Assembly (NCBI GenBank): GCA_021740915.1
Contig: JAIOYW010000021.1
Coordinates: 1 to 61,752 of the forward strand
Length of the DNA stretch: 61,752 nt
Reading direction: 5' to 3'
Origin: Ignavibacteriales bacterium
GTDB taxonomy: Bacteria; Bacteroidota; Ignavibacteria; Ignavibacteriales; Melioribacteraceae
The notes under the pieces were generated by a model. It ran no database searches. It saw only the letters and a program-made list of their open reading frames with translations, and was not told the DNA's origin. Numbering within the stretch: the first letter of the stretch is position 1; each line of letters opens with the position of its first letter. Positions 26,647 through 35,769 of this stretch are shown in pieces. A program made the translations under genes and the position numbers.

Positions 26647-29600
26647 ATGAAAAAAATAATTCTCTTATTCTGCGTGGTATTCGGCATCTCATTAAGCGCC
26701 CAGACGGTTCCTGATGCTCTGATGCTGCGCTTTCCCGATGTCAGTGCAGATAATATAGTATTCTCATATGCAGGCGATCTTTGGGTTGTTGAAAAAGCCG
26801 GCGGTATGGCACGTAAACTCAGTTCACCTGAAGGTATGGAACTCTATGCCAAATTTTCTCCTGACGGCAGACAAATTGCTTTTACCGGAAATTATGACGG
26901 CAATAATGACATTTATGTTATGCCCTCAAAAGGAGGCAGCCCATTCAGAGTAACTCATCATCCCGCATCCAACAATCTGGTTGACTGGTACCCTGATGGT
27001 AAAAATCTTCTCTTCCGCTCCGGTATGAATTCACCAACAGGCAGATACAGCGGATTATTCAAACAATCTGTTATGGGAGGATTACCCGAGCAGCTTCCGA
27101 TGCCTTATGGCGAATTTGCCGCTTTCAACAGCGATGCTTCTAAAATGGTTTTCCAGCTTATTTCCCGTGAATGGAGGACATGGAAAAGATACCGCGGCGG
27201 ATTGGCAAGCGAACTCTGGCTATATGATTTCGAGAAGAATTTCTCGGAGAATATAACGAATTTTGATGGGACGGACGCTCTTCCGATGTGGCACGGCGAT
27301 AAATTATTTTTCCTCTCAGATAGAGATGCCATCAAAAAACTCAACATTTATTCGATGGATATAAACACAAAAGAAGTGAAACAGGTCACGTTTTTTGATG
27401 AATATGATGTTAAATGGCCTTCAATAGGACCTTCGGAAATTGTATTTGAAAATGGCGGCAAACTCTGGCTTATGAGTTTAAAGGATAACAGCCTGAAAGA
27501 AGTTCAGATACAGGTGCCATCTGATCTTATCAGCGCAAGACCGGAACTTAAAAATGTATCGGATCTTATTTCATCTTTTTCATTGAGTCCCGGTTCTAAA
27601 GTTGTTGCATTTGAAGCCAGAGGAGATATCTTCTCTGTCCCGGCAAAAAACGGCAGCACAATAAATCTTACGAATACCCCGGGCATTGCCGAAAGAAGCC
27701 CGGTCTATTCACCCGATGGTAAATATCTCGCTTATTTTTCGGATAAATCCGGAGAATATGAAATATATCTGAAAGCAACTGATGGGAAATCTGAGGATAA
27801 ACAGATAACAAAGAAGAGTAAAGGATTCCTCTTTAATCCGGTTTGGTCACCTGATTCAAAAAAACTCACGTTTTTTGATAAAGCCGGTCAGCTTTCTATT
27901 GTTGAAACAGAAAGCGGCGATGTTACGAAAGTTGCAAAAAACGAATGGTTCGCTGGTTTCTCTGTTTCATGGTCTTCTGACAGCAAATGGCTTGCTTTCG
28001 ATAATATGACTGAAGAAGGACTGCTCCGCGCAGTTTATCTTTATGATCTCGGGAAAAAAGAAGCTGTAAGAATTTCACCTGAATTCTATAGCTATAGTTC
28101 ACCTGTTTTCGATCCCGAAGGAAAATATCTTTATTTCTATTCCGATCAGACATTTGAACCGGTTTACAGCGACATGGATAACACATGGATATATCCTAAT
28201 GCGACAAATCTTTACGCCGTTACTCTGAAAGCTGATTCACCTTCACCTCTCGCACCAAAAGTTGACGAGGTTAAGATAAAAGAAGAGAAGAAGGATGATG
28301 AGAAAAAAGACGAAAAGAAAGACGAGAAAAAAGATGAGGAAAAGAGTAAGGATATTACAATTGACCTCAAGGATATTGGCAAAAGAATTGTGCTGATTGA
28401 AAAAATCGGCAATGTTGGTCCCCTTGCAGCAGTAAAAGGCAAGATTCTATACCAGAAAAATCCTGTCGCCGGATCAGGAAGCAAAGGCCCTGCCGGAACA
28501 GTTTATTTTTACGATCTCGAAGAACGTGAATCGAAAGAGATAATTTCAGGCGTCGATTATTATGGCGTTTCTCCCGATGGCGATAAAATTATTTACAAAG
28601 CCGGTCAAGCTTATGGTATTATCGATATAGCTGCGGGTAAAAAAGTCGGAGACGGAAAATTCTCGGCAAACGATATGCAGGCATATGTTAATTATCAGGA
28701 AGAGTGGAAACAGATGTTCACCGAAGCCTGGAGGATTGAAAGAGATTATTTTTATGATCCGGGTATGCATGGACTGAACTGGGATAAAATGCGGGAACGT
28801 TATGGCAAACTTATGCCTTTTGTATATGACAGAAACGATCTGAATTATGTTATTGGCGAATTGATCGGCGAACTGAATGTTTCTCATTCATATGTCGGCG
28901 GCGGCGATATTCCACAGGGAAAATCAGTGAACGTGGGACTGCTTGGCTGCGATTATGCTGTAAAAGACGGCTACTTCCAGTTTAGTAAAATTTACGAGGG
29001 CGCCTCCTGGGATTATACTGAAGCCAGTTCACCGCTCAAAGAGCCGGGCGTAAGCGTTAACGAGGGAGACTATCTGATAGCCGTGAATGGCATAAAGCCG
29101 GACATATCCAACGATCCCTGGGCTGCTTTCCAGAATCTTGCAGGTAAAACCGTAAAAATCACAGTGAATTCCAAACCATCCGCCGAGGGCGCGAAAGATT
29201 ATTTTGTTAAACCCCTATCGAATGAGTTCAGGCTGCGAAATCTCGCGTGGATAAATGACAACAGGATGGCTGTTGAGAAGGCTTCCGGCGGAAAAATCGG
29301 TTATGTTTACGTGCCTAATACAGGAATCGAAGGACAGAATGAACTTGTCCGCCAGTTTATACCACAGGCAAAAAAGGATGCACTGATAATTGATGAGCGT
29401 TTTAACGGCGGCGGGCAAATACCCGACAGATTTATCGAATTGCTTGACCGTCCCGTTTATAATTACTGGGCGCGCAACGATTTCAAAAACTGGCAGACTC
29501 CATTCCTCAGCCATACAGGACCTAAAACTATGCTTATTAACGAATGGGCAGGCTCCGGCGGCGATGCTTTCCCGCATTATTTCAGAATGAGAGAATTGGG

Positions 29601-29895
29601 ACCGCTCGTTGGAAAACGCACCTGGGGCGGACTTGTCGGCATAAGCGGAAATCCATCCCTGATTGACGGCGGATATGTTACTGCGCCAACATTCGGTATC
29701 TTTAATACAAAGGGTGAATGGGATATCGAAAATCATGGAATCGATCCTGATTATGAGGTTGAAAATGCTCCTCATCTTTTGGCACAGGGAAAAGATTCTC
29801 AGCTTGAGAAAGGTATTGAGCTTATGCTTGAAGCATTAAAGAAAAATCCCTCAAAAGAGATCAAAAAACCAAAGTATCCCGACAGATCGAAATAA
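26647..29895 (+). CDS. Tricorn-like S41 family peptidase, exported
   Basis: A 1,082-residue homologue of Tricorn protease, which trims oligopeptides. The signal peptide ends SLSAQT, so the enzyme is predicted to act outside the cytoplasm. The N-terminal half carries WD40/TolB-like propeller blades (SPDGRQIAFTGNYDG, SPDGKYLAYFSDKSG, SPDSKKLTFF). A strongly charged Lys/Glu/Asp insert follows (about residues 540-570). The C-terminal half has a PDZ-type region and the S41 core: SHSYVGGGD (His747) and NEWAGSGGD (Ser970), matching the His and Ser of the Tricorn catalytic set. The ATG follows CCGGAG. A terminator lies just downstream. Confidence 0.92.
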   Translation: MKKIILLFCVVFGISLSAQTVPDALMLRFPDVSADNIVFSYAGDLWVVEKAGGMARKLSSPEGMELYAKFSPDGRQIAFTGNYDGNNDIYVMPSKGGSPFRVTHHPASNNLVDWYPDGKNLLFRSGMNSPTGRYSGLFKQSVMGGLPEQLPMPYGEFAAFNSDASKMVFQLISREWRTWKRYRGGLASELWLYDFEKNFSENITNFDGTDALPMWHGDKLFFLSDRDAIKKLNIYSMDINTKEVKQVTFFDEYDVKWPSIGPSEIVFENGGKLWLMSLKDNSLKEVQIQVPSDLISARPELKNVSDLISSFSLSPGSKVVAFEARGDIFSVPAKNGSTINLTNTPGIAERSPVYSPDGKYLAYFSDKSGEYEIYLKATDGKSEDKQITKKSKGFLFNPVWSPDSKKLTFFDKAGQLSIVETESGDVTKVAKNEWFAGFSVSWSSDSKWLAFDNMTEEGLLRAVYLYDLGKKEAVRISPEFYSYSSPVFDPEGKYLYFYSDQTFEPVYSDMDNTWIYPNATNLYAVTLKADSPSPLAPKVDEVKIKEEKKDDEKKDEKKDEKKDEEKSKDITIDLKDIGKRIVLIEKIGNVGPLAAVKGKILYQKNPVAGSGSKGPAGTVYFYDLEERESKEIISGVDYYGVSPDGDKIIYKAGQAYGIIDIAAGKKVGDGKFSANDMQAYVNYQEEWKQMFTEAWRIERDYFYDPGMHGLNWDKMRERYGKLMPFVYDRNDLNYVIGELIGELNVSHSYVGGGDIPQGKSVNVGLLGCDYAVKDGYFQFSKIYEGASWDYTEASSPLKEPGVSVNEGDYLIAVNGIKPDISNDPWAAFQNLAGKTVKITVNSKPSAEGAKDYFVKPLSNEFRLRNLAWINDNRMAVEKASGGKIGYVYVPNTGIEGQNELVRQFIPQAKKDALIIDERFNGGGQIPDRFIELLDRPVYNYWARNDFKNWQTPFLSHTGPKTMLINEWAGSGGDAFPHYFRMRELGPLVGKRTWGGLVGISGNPSLIDGGYVTAPTFGIFNTKGEWDIENHGIDPDYEVENAPHLLAQGKDSQLEKGIELMLEALKKNPSKEIKKPKYPDRSK

Positions 29896-29916
29896 TCGTT
29901 TTCTTGTCTAATTATT

Positions 29917-29949
29917 AAGCCGGCTTTTAATCAAGCCGGCTTTTTTTTT
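29917..29949 (+). terminator. Rho-independent terminator after the Tricorn-like gene
   Basis: AAGCCGGC pairs with GCCGGCTT across a short loop, followed by nine T. It starts 22 bp after the stop codon at 29895. Confidence 0.92.
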
Positions 29950-29985
29950 CTGTTGAAGTATTCTGCCGGTTTGCTGTATTTTGTA

Positions 29986-30055
29986 CGACCCCTTCGGGGT
30001 CGCGGCATATTTCGTTCACGATTATTCTATAAACATTTGACCCCCTCCGGGGTCA
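29986..30055 (+). repeat. Double-hairpin repeat
   Basis: A hairpin at 29986-30002 (CGACCCC/GGGGTCG) and another at 30039-30054 (GACCCC/GGGGTC) start 52 bp apart and carry TTCTATAAACATT between them. Bases 29990-30053 recur at 30362-30425 without any difference I can see (64 bp). The sequence after 30055 continues as an inverted copy of about 300-357. Confidence 0.85.
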
Positions 30056-30246
30056 AAAAAAATCATATCAATCATTAAATCATACGAATCACGGTTCAGA
30101 CAATGACATGCTGACTCCATTAAAAGGACTATATGTCAATCGTCCTGTTTGCCCCGCTTTGCGGGACATGGCGAGGCGAACTGTAACTTGACAAAGGTCA
30201 ACTACAATAAAAACATTCACTTGTGTATAGGTTGGTCTTCTCCCCA

Positions 30247-30317
30247 CGATGCCGGAGGCATCGAACGTTTATAGAAATGACAATATTGAAAATAGGAATC
30301 GACCCCGTAGGGGGTAG
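30247..30317 (-). repeat. Composite double-hairpin repeat, inverted copy
   Basis: This is the inverted form of the 18-86 unit. A GATGCC/GGCATC hairpin (30248-30262), the flank GAACGTTTATAGAA, GAAAATAGGAATC, and a GACCCC/GGGGT hairpin (30301-30315) follow in that order. The two hairpins start 53 bp apart. Confidence 0.82.
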
Positions 30318-30361
30318 CACGATATTTTTCCCCTTCACCCGACAATGTATCGCCTACCCCG

Positions 30362-30425
30362 CCCTTCGGGGTCGCGGCATATTTCGTTCACGATTATTCT
30401 ATAAACATTTGACCCCCTCCGGGGT
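30362..30425 (+). repeat. 64-bp direct repeat of 29990-30053
   Basis: It matches the first copy base for base by eye at an offset of 372 bp. It carries the GGGGTC arm and the second hairpin with the TATAAACATTTG flank. It ends 83 bp before the TPR gene start at 30509 and may lie in that gene's leader. Confidence 0.85.
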
Positions 30426-30508
30426 ATTAAAATTTCATGACACTCAAACCAATCCCTGAAGCAACTTTTGCATCGTTTTTTCGTCTTTTAACAAAAACAC
30501 GGGAAATT

Positions 30509-31804
30509 ATGCGAACTTGCATTATTTGCATTTTATTGCTGATCATAAGCGGTATTCTTTACGGCCAGGAAAATCTGCTGCAAAAAGCTGATAATCTTAT
30601 AGCACAGGGAGATTACCGCGAAGCGGTTGAGCTGCTGAGGCCGGCGGCAGATGCCGATCCCTCTGATTATATACTTAAGTATAAGACCGGACTTGCCTTC
30701 CAGCTTTTGAATGATTATACGTCAGCACATACTTACCTCTCCGATGCTTCCCGGCTGAATTCAAACGATCTGCGAATAATGACCGCTCTCGGGAATAATT
30801 TTAATCTCCTCGGCAATCCGGGACTTGCTGCGATGGCATTCAAAGATATTCTGGATAAAGACCCCTCGCACCTCCAGGCGAAAACCGAACTTGCAAAAAT
30901 CAGGTTTAACGATCAGGATTTCACCGGAGCCGGAAAGTTGTTTTCGGAATTATCGGAGTCGGCGCCGGGAAATTTCTGGTACTGCAAGCAGCTTGCATTT
31001 TGCCGAATTAGACTTAATGACAACGACAGCGCGGTCACGCTTTTTATCAGAGCGGAGAAACTGAATCCATGGGATGCTGACACAAAACTTCAGCTTGCGA
31101 AAATATTTTTCCTTCACGAAAATTATGATTCGTCATATTATTATGCTAACGCAGGACTTGAGATCAGTCCGGGAAATCTGCCTCTCAACCGGCTCGGAGG
31201 TGAAATTCTGCTGAAACAGAAACGTTACAGGTCAGCAGTCTCACAATTTGAGCGGCTGCTTTCGCTTAATGATACAACTGCCTCAGTCTATCAAAAACTC
31301 GGCTTTTCGAGATATTTCCTTGCGATGGTCACTGCGGACAGCACCGAAAAAATGCCGCTTATCTCCGGCGCTCTGGATGCCTTCCTTAATGCTAACCACC
31401 TTGATGAGAAAGATCCGCTCAATACCCTTTACGCCGGGATATGCGAAAAAGATCTGGGCAGATACCAGCCAGCCATTGAGTACTTCCTCCGGACGATCGG
31501 GCTGATTTATCCTGCATACACAGGCGATCTTTATACGCATCTCGGTGCAAGTTATGAATTTGCCGGCGAAACCGGAAAGGCGATTGTAAACTATAAAAAA
31601 GCCCTCGAATTCGATAACAGCCGGAAAACGCTCATATTGCAGATGGCTGCCCTCTATGATAAATTCTATGCCGACCGCGAAACGCCTGCATTATATTTCC
31701 GGAAATTCCTGAGGGAAGCTGGTGAATCTGATGAACAGCTTATTAAATATGCCGAAAACCGCCTGGAATCTTTACAGGAAGAAATCCATTTCAGAGGGCG
31801 CTGA
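30509..31804 (+). CDS. Exported tetratricopeptide-repeat protein
   Basis: A 431-residue protein of unknown specific role, probably a periplasmic or membrane-facing scaffold. The ATG at 30509 is chosen because the signal peptide (ending ILYGQ) starts there; the upstream in-frame start would add an unlikely 24-residue leader. About nine to ten TPR units fill the protein, for example AQGDYREAVELLRPAADADP, LNDYTSAHTYLSDASRLN, LGNPGLAAMAFKDILDKDP and AGETGKAIVNYKKALEFD. No enzyme domain is visible. The ribosome-binding site is weak (GGGAAATT). The next gene is convergent. Confidence 0.85.
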   Translation: MRTCIICILLLIISGILYGQENLLQKADNLIAQGDYREAVELLRPAADADPSDYILKYKTGLAFQLLNDYTSAHTYLSDASRLNSNDLRIMTALGNNFNLLGNPGLAAMAFKDILDKDPSHLQAKTELAKIRFNDQDFTGAGKLFSELSESAPGNFWYCKQLAFCRIRLNDNDSAVTLFIRAEKLNPWDADTKLQLAKIFFLHENYDSSYYYANAGLEISPGNLPLNRLGGEILLKQKRYRSAVSQFERLLSLNDTTASVYQKLGFSRYFLAMVTADSTEKMPLISGALDAFLNANHLDEKDPLNTLYAGICEKDLGRYQPAIEYFLRTIGLIYPAYTGDLYTHLGASYEFAGETGKAIVNYKKALEFDNSRKTLILQMAALYDKFYADRETPALYFRKFLREAGESDEQLIKYAENRLESLQEEIHFRGR

Positions 31805-31926
31805 AAGAAGATTAGAGATTAATAAGGGTATGCTTTCCTTTTCAATAAAATGAAAAAAGAGATTGTGATGTAGGCTCAAAATACCACACCAATATTGTGG
31901 CAATAAATCTGCTTTTTACTTGCGGA

Positions 31927-33060
31927 TCACTCACTACTTATAAAATATTCATAGCTATCAATTATGGCTTTGTCAATACTGTAATTTTCATTATCAGTTT
32001 TTCTGATTATTACACTATCAAAACCAAGACTGTTCAGCTTCTCAAATGTTGCAAGTTCCCCTTCTTGTAGTTTCAAAACTTTTCTAAGAAGCCAATCAGA
32101 AAGTGCATTATTTGGATTAGTCATTAATGCTTTGGAATTGTCTTGACAGATTTTCGCAGAAAGAACCTCACCGGAGGGAACTTTAAGATTGAAAGCGACA
32201 TCTCGAGGCGGAAAAAAATCCGGGAAAAATCTGTGAATTTGGATTGGGATAGGAATATAGACTTCGCCATAATCACGTTTCCGCCCACTTGCATTCCATT
32301 GATTAAGACCACTCTTTTCAAATACAAATTTCTGTTTTTTTCTGAAGCCATAAAGAGGTAGAATGATATAATTTACACCGCTAACTAATTTGTCTTTCGA
32401 AACTCTTAAGGACCTGTCTTTAAATAATTCTAAAAGTAAATCGTATGGATTTTCAATAATTTCAACTGGAAATCGATAGGCGTTCCGAGGTATTATGAAT
32501 CTTCTATAGAGTGTATTTTTTGAATGGTTAAAAAGATAGGAATTCTTTCCATCTTCAAATTGTAGGCTTGCCGTTTTGCTTTTCACACCATAAATGTTTA
32601 CCAGATCAATCTTTTCGTAATCCGTTTCAAAAAGGATCAACTCGTTCTGACGACGAGCAACTATGTGATAAAGTGAGCTTTTTAAATTATATGTACGGGA
32701 TGCTAAATCTATTCTTTCATTTCTAAATTCAGAAAGTTTAGAAGCAAGTTCCTTTCCATTTAACCTGGACAAAATTCGGGATAGTGAATTGAACTCAGCA
32801 ACTTTTTCTAAACTGCTACTACTGGGACAGGTAAATGTTTTTAGCCCAACACCCAGTGAATTAAAATTGGCATCAAAAGCAGTATCCGATCGTGAAAGAT
32901 TATCGGCATTAAAACTGCGGCAGAAGATATTTTCAGCCACTCGATAATTGATAAAAGGAATAGAACTCTCGCTGAACAACCCCGAAAGCTTTGAAATTGC
33001 AGAAAGCATTTTCAAATAGTTACCATTATTTTCTAAGTCAATTTCAACAAATGTCTTCAT
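31927..33060 (-). CDS. Type II restriction endonuclease with B3-like (NgoFVII/BfiI-type) C-terminal domain
   Basis: A 377-residue predicted restriction enzyme. The C-terminal part (about 245-365) matches the B3-like DNA-recognition domain of NgoFVII/BfiI enzymes: SGLNQWNASGRKRDYGEVYI, PIPxxIHRFFPDFFPP, and an NSKALMT segment. The N-terminal half differs from the PLD-type nuclease of those enzymes: no complete HxKxxxxD motif is present. An acidic-Lys arrangement (Asp59, Asp63, then GVGLK with Lys74) is a candidate PD-(D/E)XK-like site but is not proven. The ATG overlaps the stop of the methyltransferase gene as ATGA (33057-33060), typical of coupled restriction-modification genes. AT-rich codon use suggests transfer. 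Confidence 0.75.
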   Translation of the reverse strand: MKTFVEIDLENNGNYLKMLSAISKLSGLFSESSIPFINYRVAENIFCRSFNADNLSRSDTAFDANFNSLGVGLKTFTCPSSSSLEKVAEFNSLSRILSRLNGKELASKLSEFRNERIDLASRTYNLKSSLYHIVARRQNELILFETDYEKIDLVNIYGVKSKTASLQFEDGKNSYLFNHSKNTLYRRFIIPRNAYRFPVEIIENPYDLLLELFKDRSLRVSKDKLVSGVNYIILPLYGFRKKQKFVFEKSGLNQWNASGRKRDYGEVYIPIPIQIHRFFPDFFPPRDVAFNLKVPSGEVLSAKICQDNSKALMTNPNNALSDWLLRKVLKLQEGELATFEKLNSLGFDSVIIRKTDNENYSIDKAIIDSYEYFISSE

Positions 33061-34706
33061 AATACCCTCAATATTTCGCCACCGATTTTTTCTATTAATG
33101 GCATAGTAACAGAATTACCAGCCTGCATATAGAGTTTGCTATCAGCAATTGGAGGAAGAATAAATTTATCGACCGGAAAACCTTGAAACGCAAAACATTC
33201 TTTTGGTGTAAGTTTTCTTATACCGAAATCATCTTTAATTAAAGGAACATTATGCCCGCCTGCCCCCATATTTGCAGTTAAAGTCGGACATACATTACTT
33301 TTGTTCTCACGAACGTAAATTCTTCGCCATTGATAAACAGTATCATTTTTCGTGATTGACGCTTCTAATTCAGGGTAATAAGGGTGGTTTTTAGAATAGT
33401 AATATTTATCCTCTTGTTTGTCATGTTCCAAAACGTCACGAATTGTTTTTGTTAGTTCTATTTTTGAAGGAAATCTAAAATTGGTATAATTCTTTACTCT
33501 TTTGGGGTCAAATGCAACGATAAAAATACGCTCTCGGTTTTGCGGGACATTCGCATGCGTCATTGAATTCAATACATCATAGAATACTTTATATCCTAAT
33601 TTATCCTCCAAAATTTCGCGTATTATTTTGAATGTCTTACCTTTATCGTGAGAAACTAAATTCTTAACATTTTCTAAGAAAACGACACGAGGTCGATGTT
33701 TTTCAATAATTTGCTCAATGTCGAAAAATAATGTTCCTCTTGTATCAGTGAATCCCTTGCGATAGCCCGCGATAGAAAATGCTTGACAAGGAAATCCGCC
33801 ACACAGTATATCGAAATTCTCAGGGATATAATCTTTAATTATCTGTCTGGTAATGTCACCAAAAGGAACTTCACCGAAGTTCGATCTATACGTTTTTTGA
33901 GCGGCTTTTTCCCATTCACTAGAATAAATGCACTTTCCACCAAGATTTTGAAATGCTAATCTAAATCCTCCGATTCCTGCAAAAAGATCTATAAATTCAA
34001 AATGCGGATTTTCAACGGAAGGGAAAGGTATGTTTTCTAAATTGAATATTCCATATTGTAATGCATTTTCGGCAGATTTTAGCGTAATTTCTTCTTCCGG
34101 ATATTTATAAGCTAAAATTTCCCTAGCAAATTCAACAGCATCCTTTTTATAGATTCGCGAAGCCCTATTTTTTTTGTTGTGCATATAATGTGTAATGACA
34201 GCTTCCCTTGGGCTTTCAGGTTCTACTATTTTAATTCTAAAACGCTTGTCTCCAAATGTTTCTATTGATATTCGTTCTGAAATATTCATCTTTAAGTTTC
34301 TTACCTTATTTTCAATTAATAAAACGCAAGAGAGCAAATTGTTCTCAATATCTTTACTCCAAAAACGTAGGATGGTCCAGCCTTCATCTGTTAATTTCTT
34401 ATTAACCTCATTATCTCGCTTGATATTCCTTTCTATTTTTGGAATCCAATACTCTATATTGCTTTGGAGTCTGTTTTTTTGAATTTCCCAATCCTTCCCG
34501 TGCCAAAATTCTCCATCTACAAAAATGGCGAGTTTTAATCTTTTAAATGTTAAATCAGGTGTGCCATAAACAGTTGTGTCATTTTTTTTGTATCTAAATC
34601 CACGCGCAAAGAGCGTTCTAGCCAGGATGACCTCTGGTTTGGTGTCCTTGCTATGAATTCTGCTCATGTTATAGCTTCTGGTTTCTTTGTTATGTGAATC
34701 TGCCAT
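33057..34706 (-). CDS. Vsr endonuclease - C5 cytosine methyltransferase (Dcm-type) fusion
   Basis: A 549-residue protein joining two functions usually made separately. Residues 1-135 are a very-short-patch-repair (Vsr) endonuclease: TRSYNMSRIHSKDTKPE, GTPD (Asp51, equivalent to E. coli Vsr Asp51) and DGEFWHG. It would nick T:G mismatches left by deamination of 5-methylcytosine. A linker domain (about 140-235) follows. Residues 237-549 are a DNA C5-cytosine methyltransferase: FIDLFAGIGG, GGFPCQAFS (nucleophile Cys307), FLENV, PQNRERIF and a final QAGNSVTMPL. It lies three bases after the XRE gene and overlaps the restriction gene by four. An in-frame ATG at 34289 could give a methyltransferase-only product, though its ribosome-binding site is weak. 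The target sequence is unknown. Confidence 0.93.
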   Translation of the reverse strand: MADSHNKETRSYNMSRIHSKDTKPEVILARTLFARGFRYKKNDTTVYGTPDLTFKRLKLAIFVDGEFWHGKDWEIQKNRLQSNIEYWIPKIERNIKRDNEVNKKLTDEGWTILRFWSKDIENNLLSCVLLIENKVRNLKMNISERISIETFGDKRFRIKIVEPESPREAVITHYMHNKKNRASRIYKKDAVEFAREILAYKYPEEEITLKSAENALQYGIFNLENIPFPSVENPHFEFIDLFAGIGGFRLAFQNLGGKCIYSSEWEKAAQKTYRSNFGEVPFGDITRQIIKDYIPENFDILCGGFPCQAFSIAGYRKGFTDTRGTLFFDIEQIIEKHRPRVVFLENVKNLVSHDKGKTFKIIREILEDKLGYKVFYDVLNSMTHANVPQNRERIFIVAFDPKRVKNYTNFRFPSKIELTKTIRDVLEHDKQEDKYYYSKNHPYYPELEASITKNDTVYQWRRIYVRENKSNVCPTLTANMGAGGHNVPLIKDDFGIRKLTPKECFAFQGFPVDKFILPPIADSKLYMQAGNSVTMPLIEKIGGEILRVL

Positions 34707-34709
34707 AAG

Positions 34710-34949
34710 CTATTTTTCAATTACTTTAAATTCATAGTCCAATGAGATGGAAAATTTCACAAGGTAATCTACAGAAATGCTAAATCTCCCTTTTTCAATT
34801 TTTTCCAGGGTAGAACAGTTTACATTTATCATTTCGGCCAGCTGTTCCTGGCTATAACCTCTCATTTCTCTGACGACCCTGATCGTATTGCCTAACTTTC
34901 GCCGGTAATCTTTAATCTCAATTTCTTTTTCCTTATACTCTGCTTTCAT
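34710..34949 (-). CDS. XRE-family helix-turn-helix regulator, likely restriction-modification controller
   Basis: A 79-residue DNA-binding protein with a single HTH_3 domain: RVVREMRGYSQEQLAEMINV, CSTLEKIEKGRFSIS. Its position directly before the methyltransferase gene (3 bp gap) and its size fit controller (C) proteins, which delay restriction-enzyme expression until the host is methylated. An antitoxin role is an alternative, but no toxin is seen. It is 11 bp downstream of the 132-residue gene. Confidence 0.85.
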   Translation of the reverse strand: MKAEYKEKEIEIKDYRRKLGNTIRVVREMRGYSQEQLAEMINVNCSTLEKIEKGRFSISVDYLVKFSISLDYEFKVIEK

Positions 34950-34960
34950 ACTATTACGGC

Positions 34961-35359
34961 TTAATTCACAAATAAAGTTCCGGTATGCTCCTGTCCGTTT
35001 TCATCTTGTACTGTCAGCCAAACATTTGTTTCAATACCTTTTACATCTTTTGTGAGGTCGAGCATTATTTTTTGCATGCTGACTTTAATAACTTTGCCTG
35101 TTACCTGCGAGTAGTCGGATTTGTTTATTGTCACATTAAATCCAACTAAGTCATCCGTATCAACTTCAACAACTGCGAGGTCATCAAGCAAAACCGTATT
35201 TACCGGAGGGAAACATAAGCCTGTATTCAGGGCTCTAATGTCTGCCCTTGGCCTTTCAGTATCTTCAATGATTTCTAGTATTAAGTAAAGTTCGTCAGGT
35301 CTCTCGTCAGGCAAAGGAGTGTGAAACTTGGCCACTTGTCCTATTTTATTTGGTCTCAT
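34961..35359 (-). CDS. Conserved-looking small protein of unknown function, first gene of the restriction operon
   Basis: A 132-residue protein I cannot assign to a family. It starts at an ATG with a weak AAAGAAAA before it. There is no signal peptide or membrane segment. It is acidic and appears beta-rich (alternating hydrophobics in LYLILEII, VVEVDTDDL, VSMQKIMLDL, NVWLTVQDE). It is followed after 11 bp by the XRE regulator and then by the methyltransferase and nuclease genes, all on the same strand and tightly packed. Co-transcription with the restriction system is therefore likely, but nothing in the sequence shows its job. Confidence 0.7.
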   Translation of the reverse strand: MRPNKIGQVAKFHTPLPDERPDELYLILEIIEDTERPRADIRALNTGLCFPPVNTVLLDDLAVVEVDTDDLVGFNVTINKSDYSQVTGKVIKVSMQKIMLDLTKDVKGIETNVWLTVQDENGQEHTGTLFVN

Positions 35360-35769
35360 TTTTCTTTGTGCAGAATTTATAGCGTTGCCCCCGCTGTTAA
35401 TTAATGAAGTTCAAAATGTAAAAATTTTTTTGTTTGAATATCAGTGTTTTTTTATTACTATTTATCAGCCAAATTAACACAATATTTCCGGGAAACCAAG
35501 AAAAATAACGTGGCTGAAAGCCCTATCATACCGGAAAAAATACTCTGCTGTTCTATATAATATCCGCTGGGCTTATTCTTAAAGTTTCGGGCTCTATATG
35601 AAAATACTTGGTCTAAAAGAATAAATATTTTACATTCAAACCCTTGCTCTGCTTGGAGATTTCACCCTGGCCGAAGACCAGGGCGATCACAAAACTGTCA
35701 GATAATCGAGGTCGTAAAGGATAATCCCGTAAACTAAGCCACAGCGCACCGGGCATATACGATTTTTAC
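35360..35769. other. Intergenic region, about 410 bp
   Basis: It carries the likely promoter of the four-gene restriction operon at its left side and the 3' flank of the acyl-CoA synthetase at its right. A hairpin CCCTGG/CCAGGG (35665-35683) lies here without a T tract. No gene is seen. Confidence 0.5.

Larger units (their letters stand above)
29896..30508. other. Repeat-rich intergenic region, about 610 bp
   Basis: It holds the Tricorn-gene terminator, three members of the hairpin family (29986-30055, 30247-30317, 30362-30425), and the inverted segment 30151-30173 shared with 538-560. No gene is seen. Confidence 0.7.

Noticed and set aside
32500-32530. HSK at residues 179-181 of the restriction enzyme as a PLD (HxKxxxxD) site
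   Set aside because: The required Asp four residues later is replaced by Arg, so the motif is incomplete.
35665-35683. CCCTGG/CCAGGG hairpin as a terminator or Dcm-site operator
   Set aside because: No T tract follows on either strand and the target of the nearby methyltransferase is unknown.
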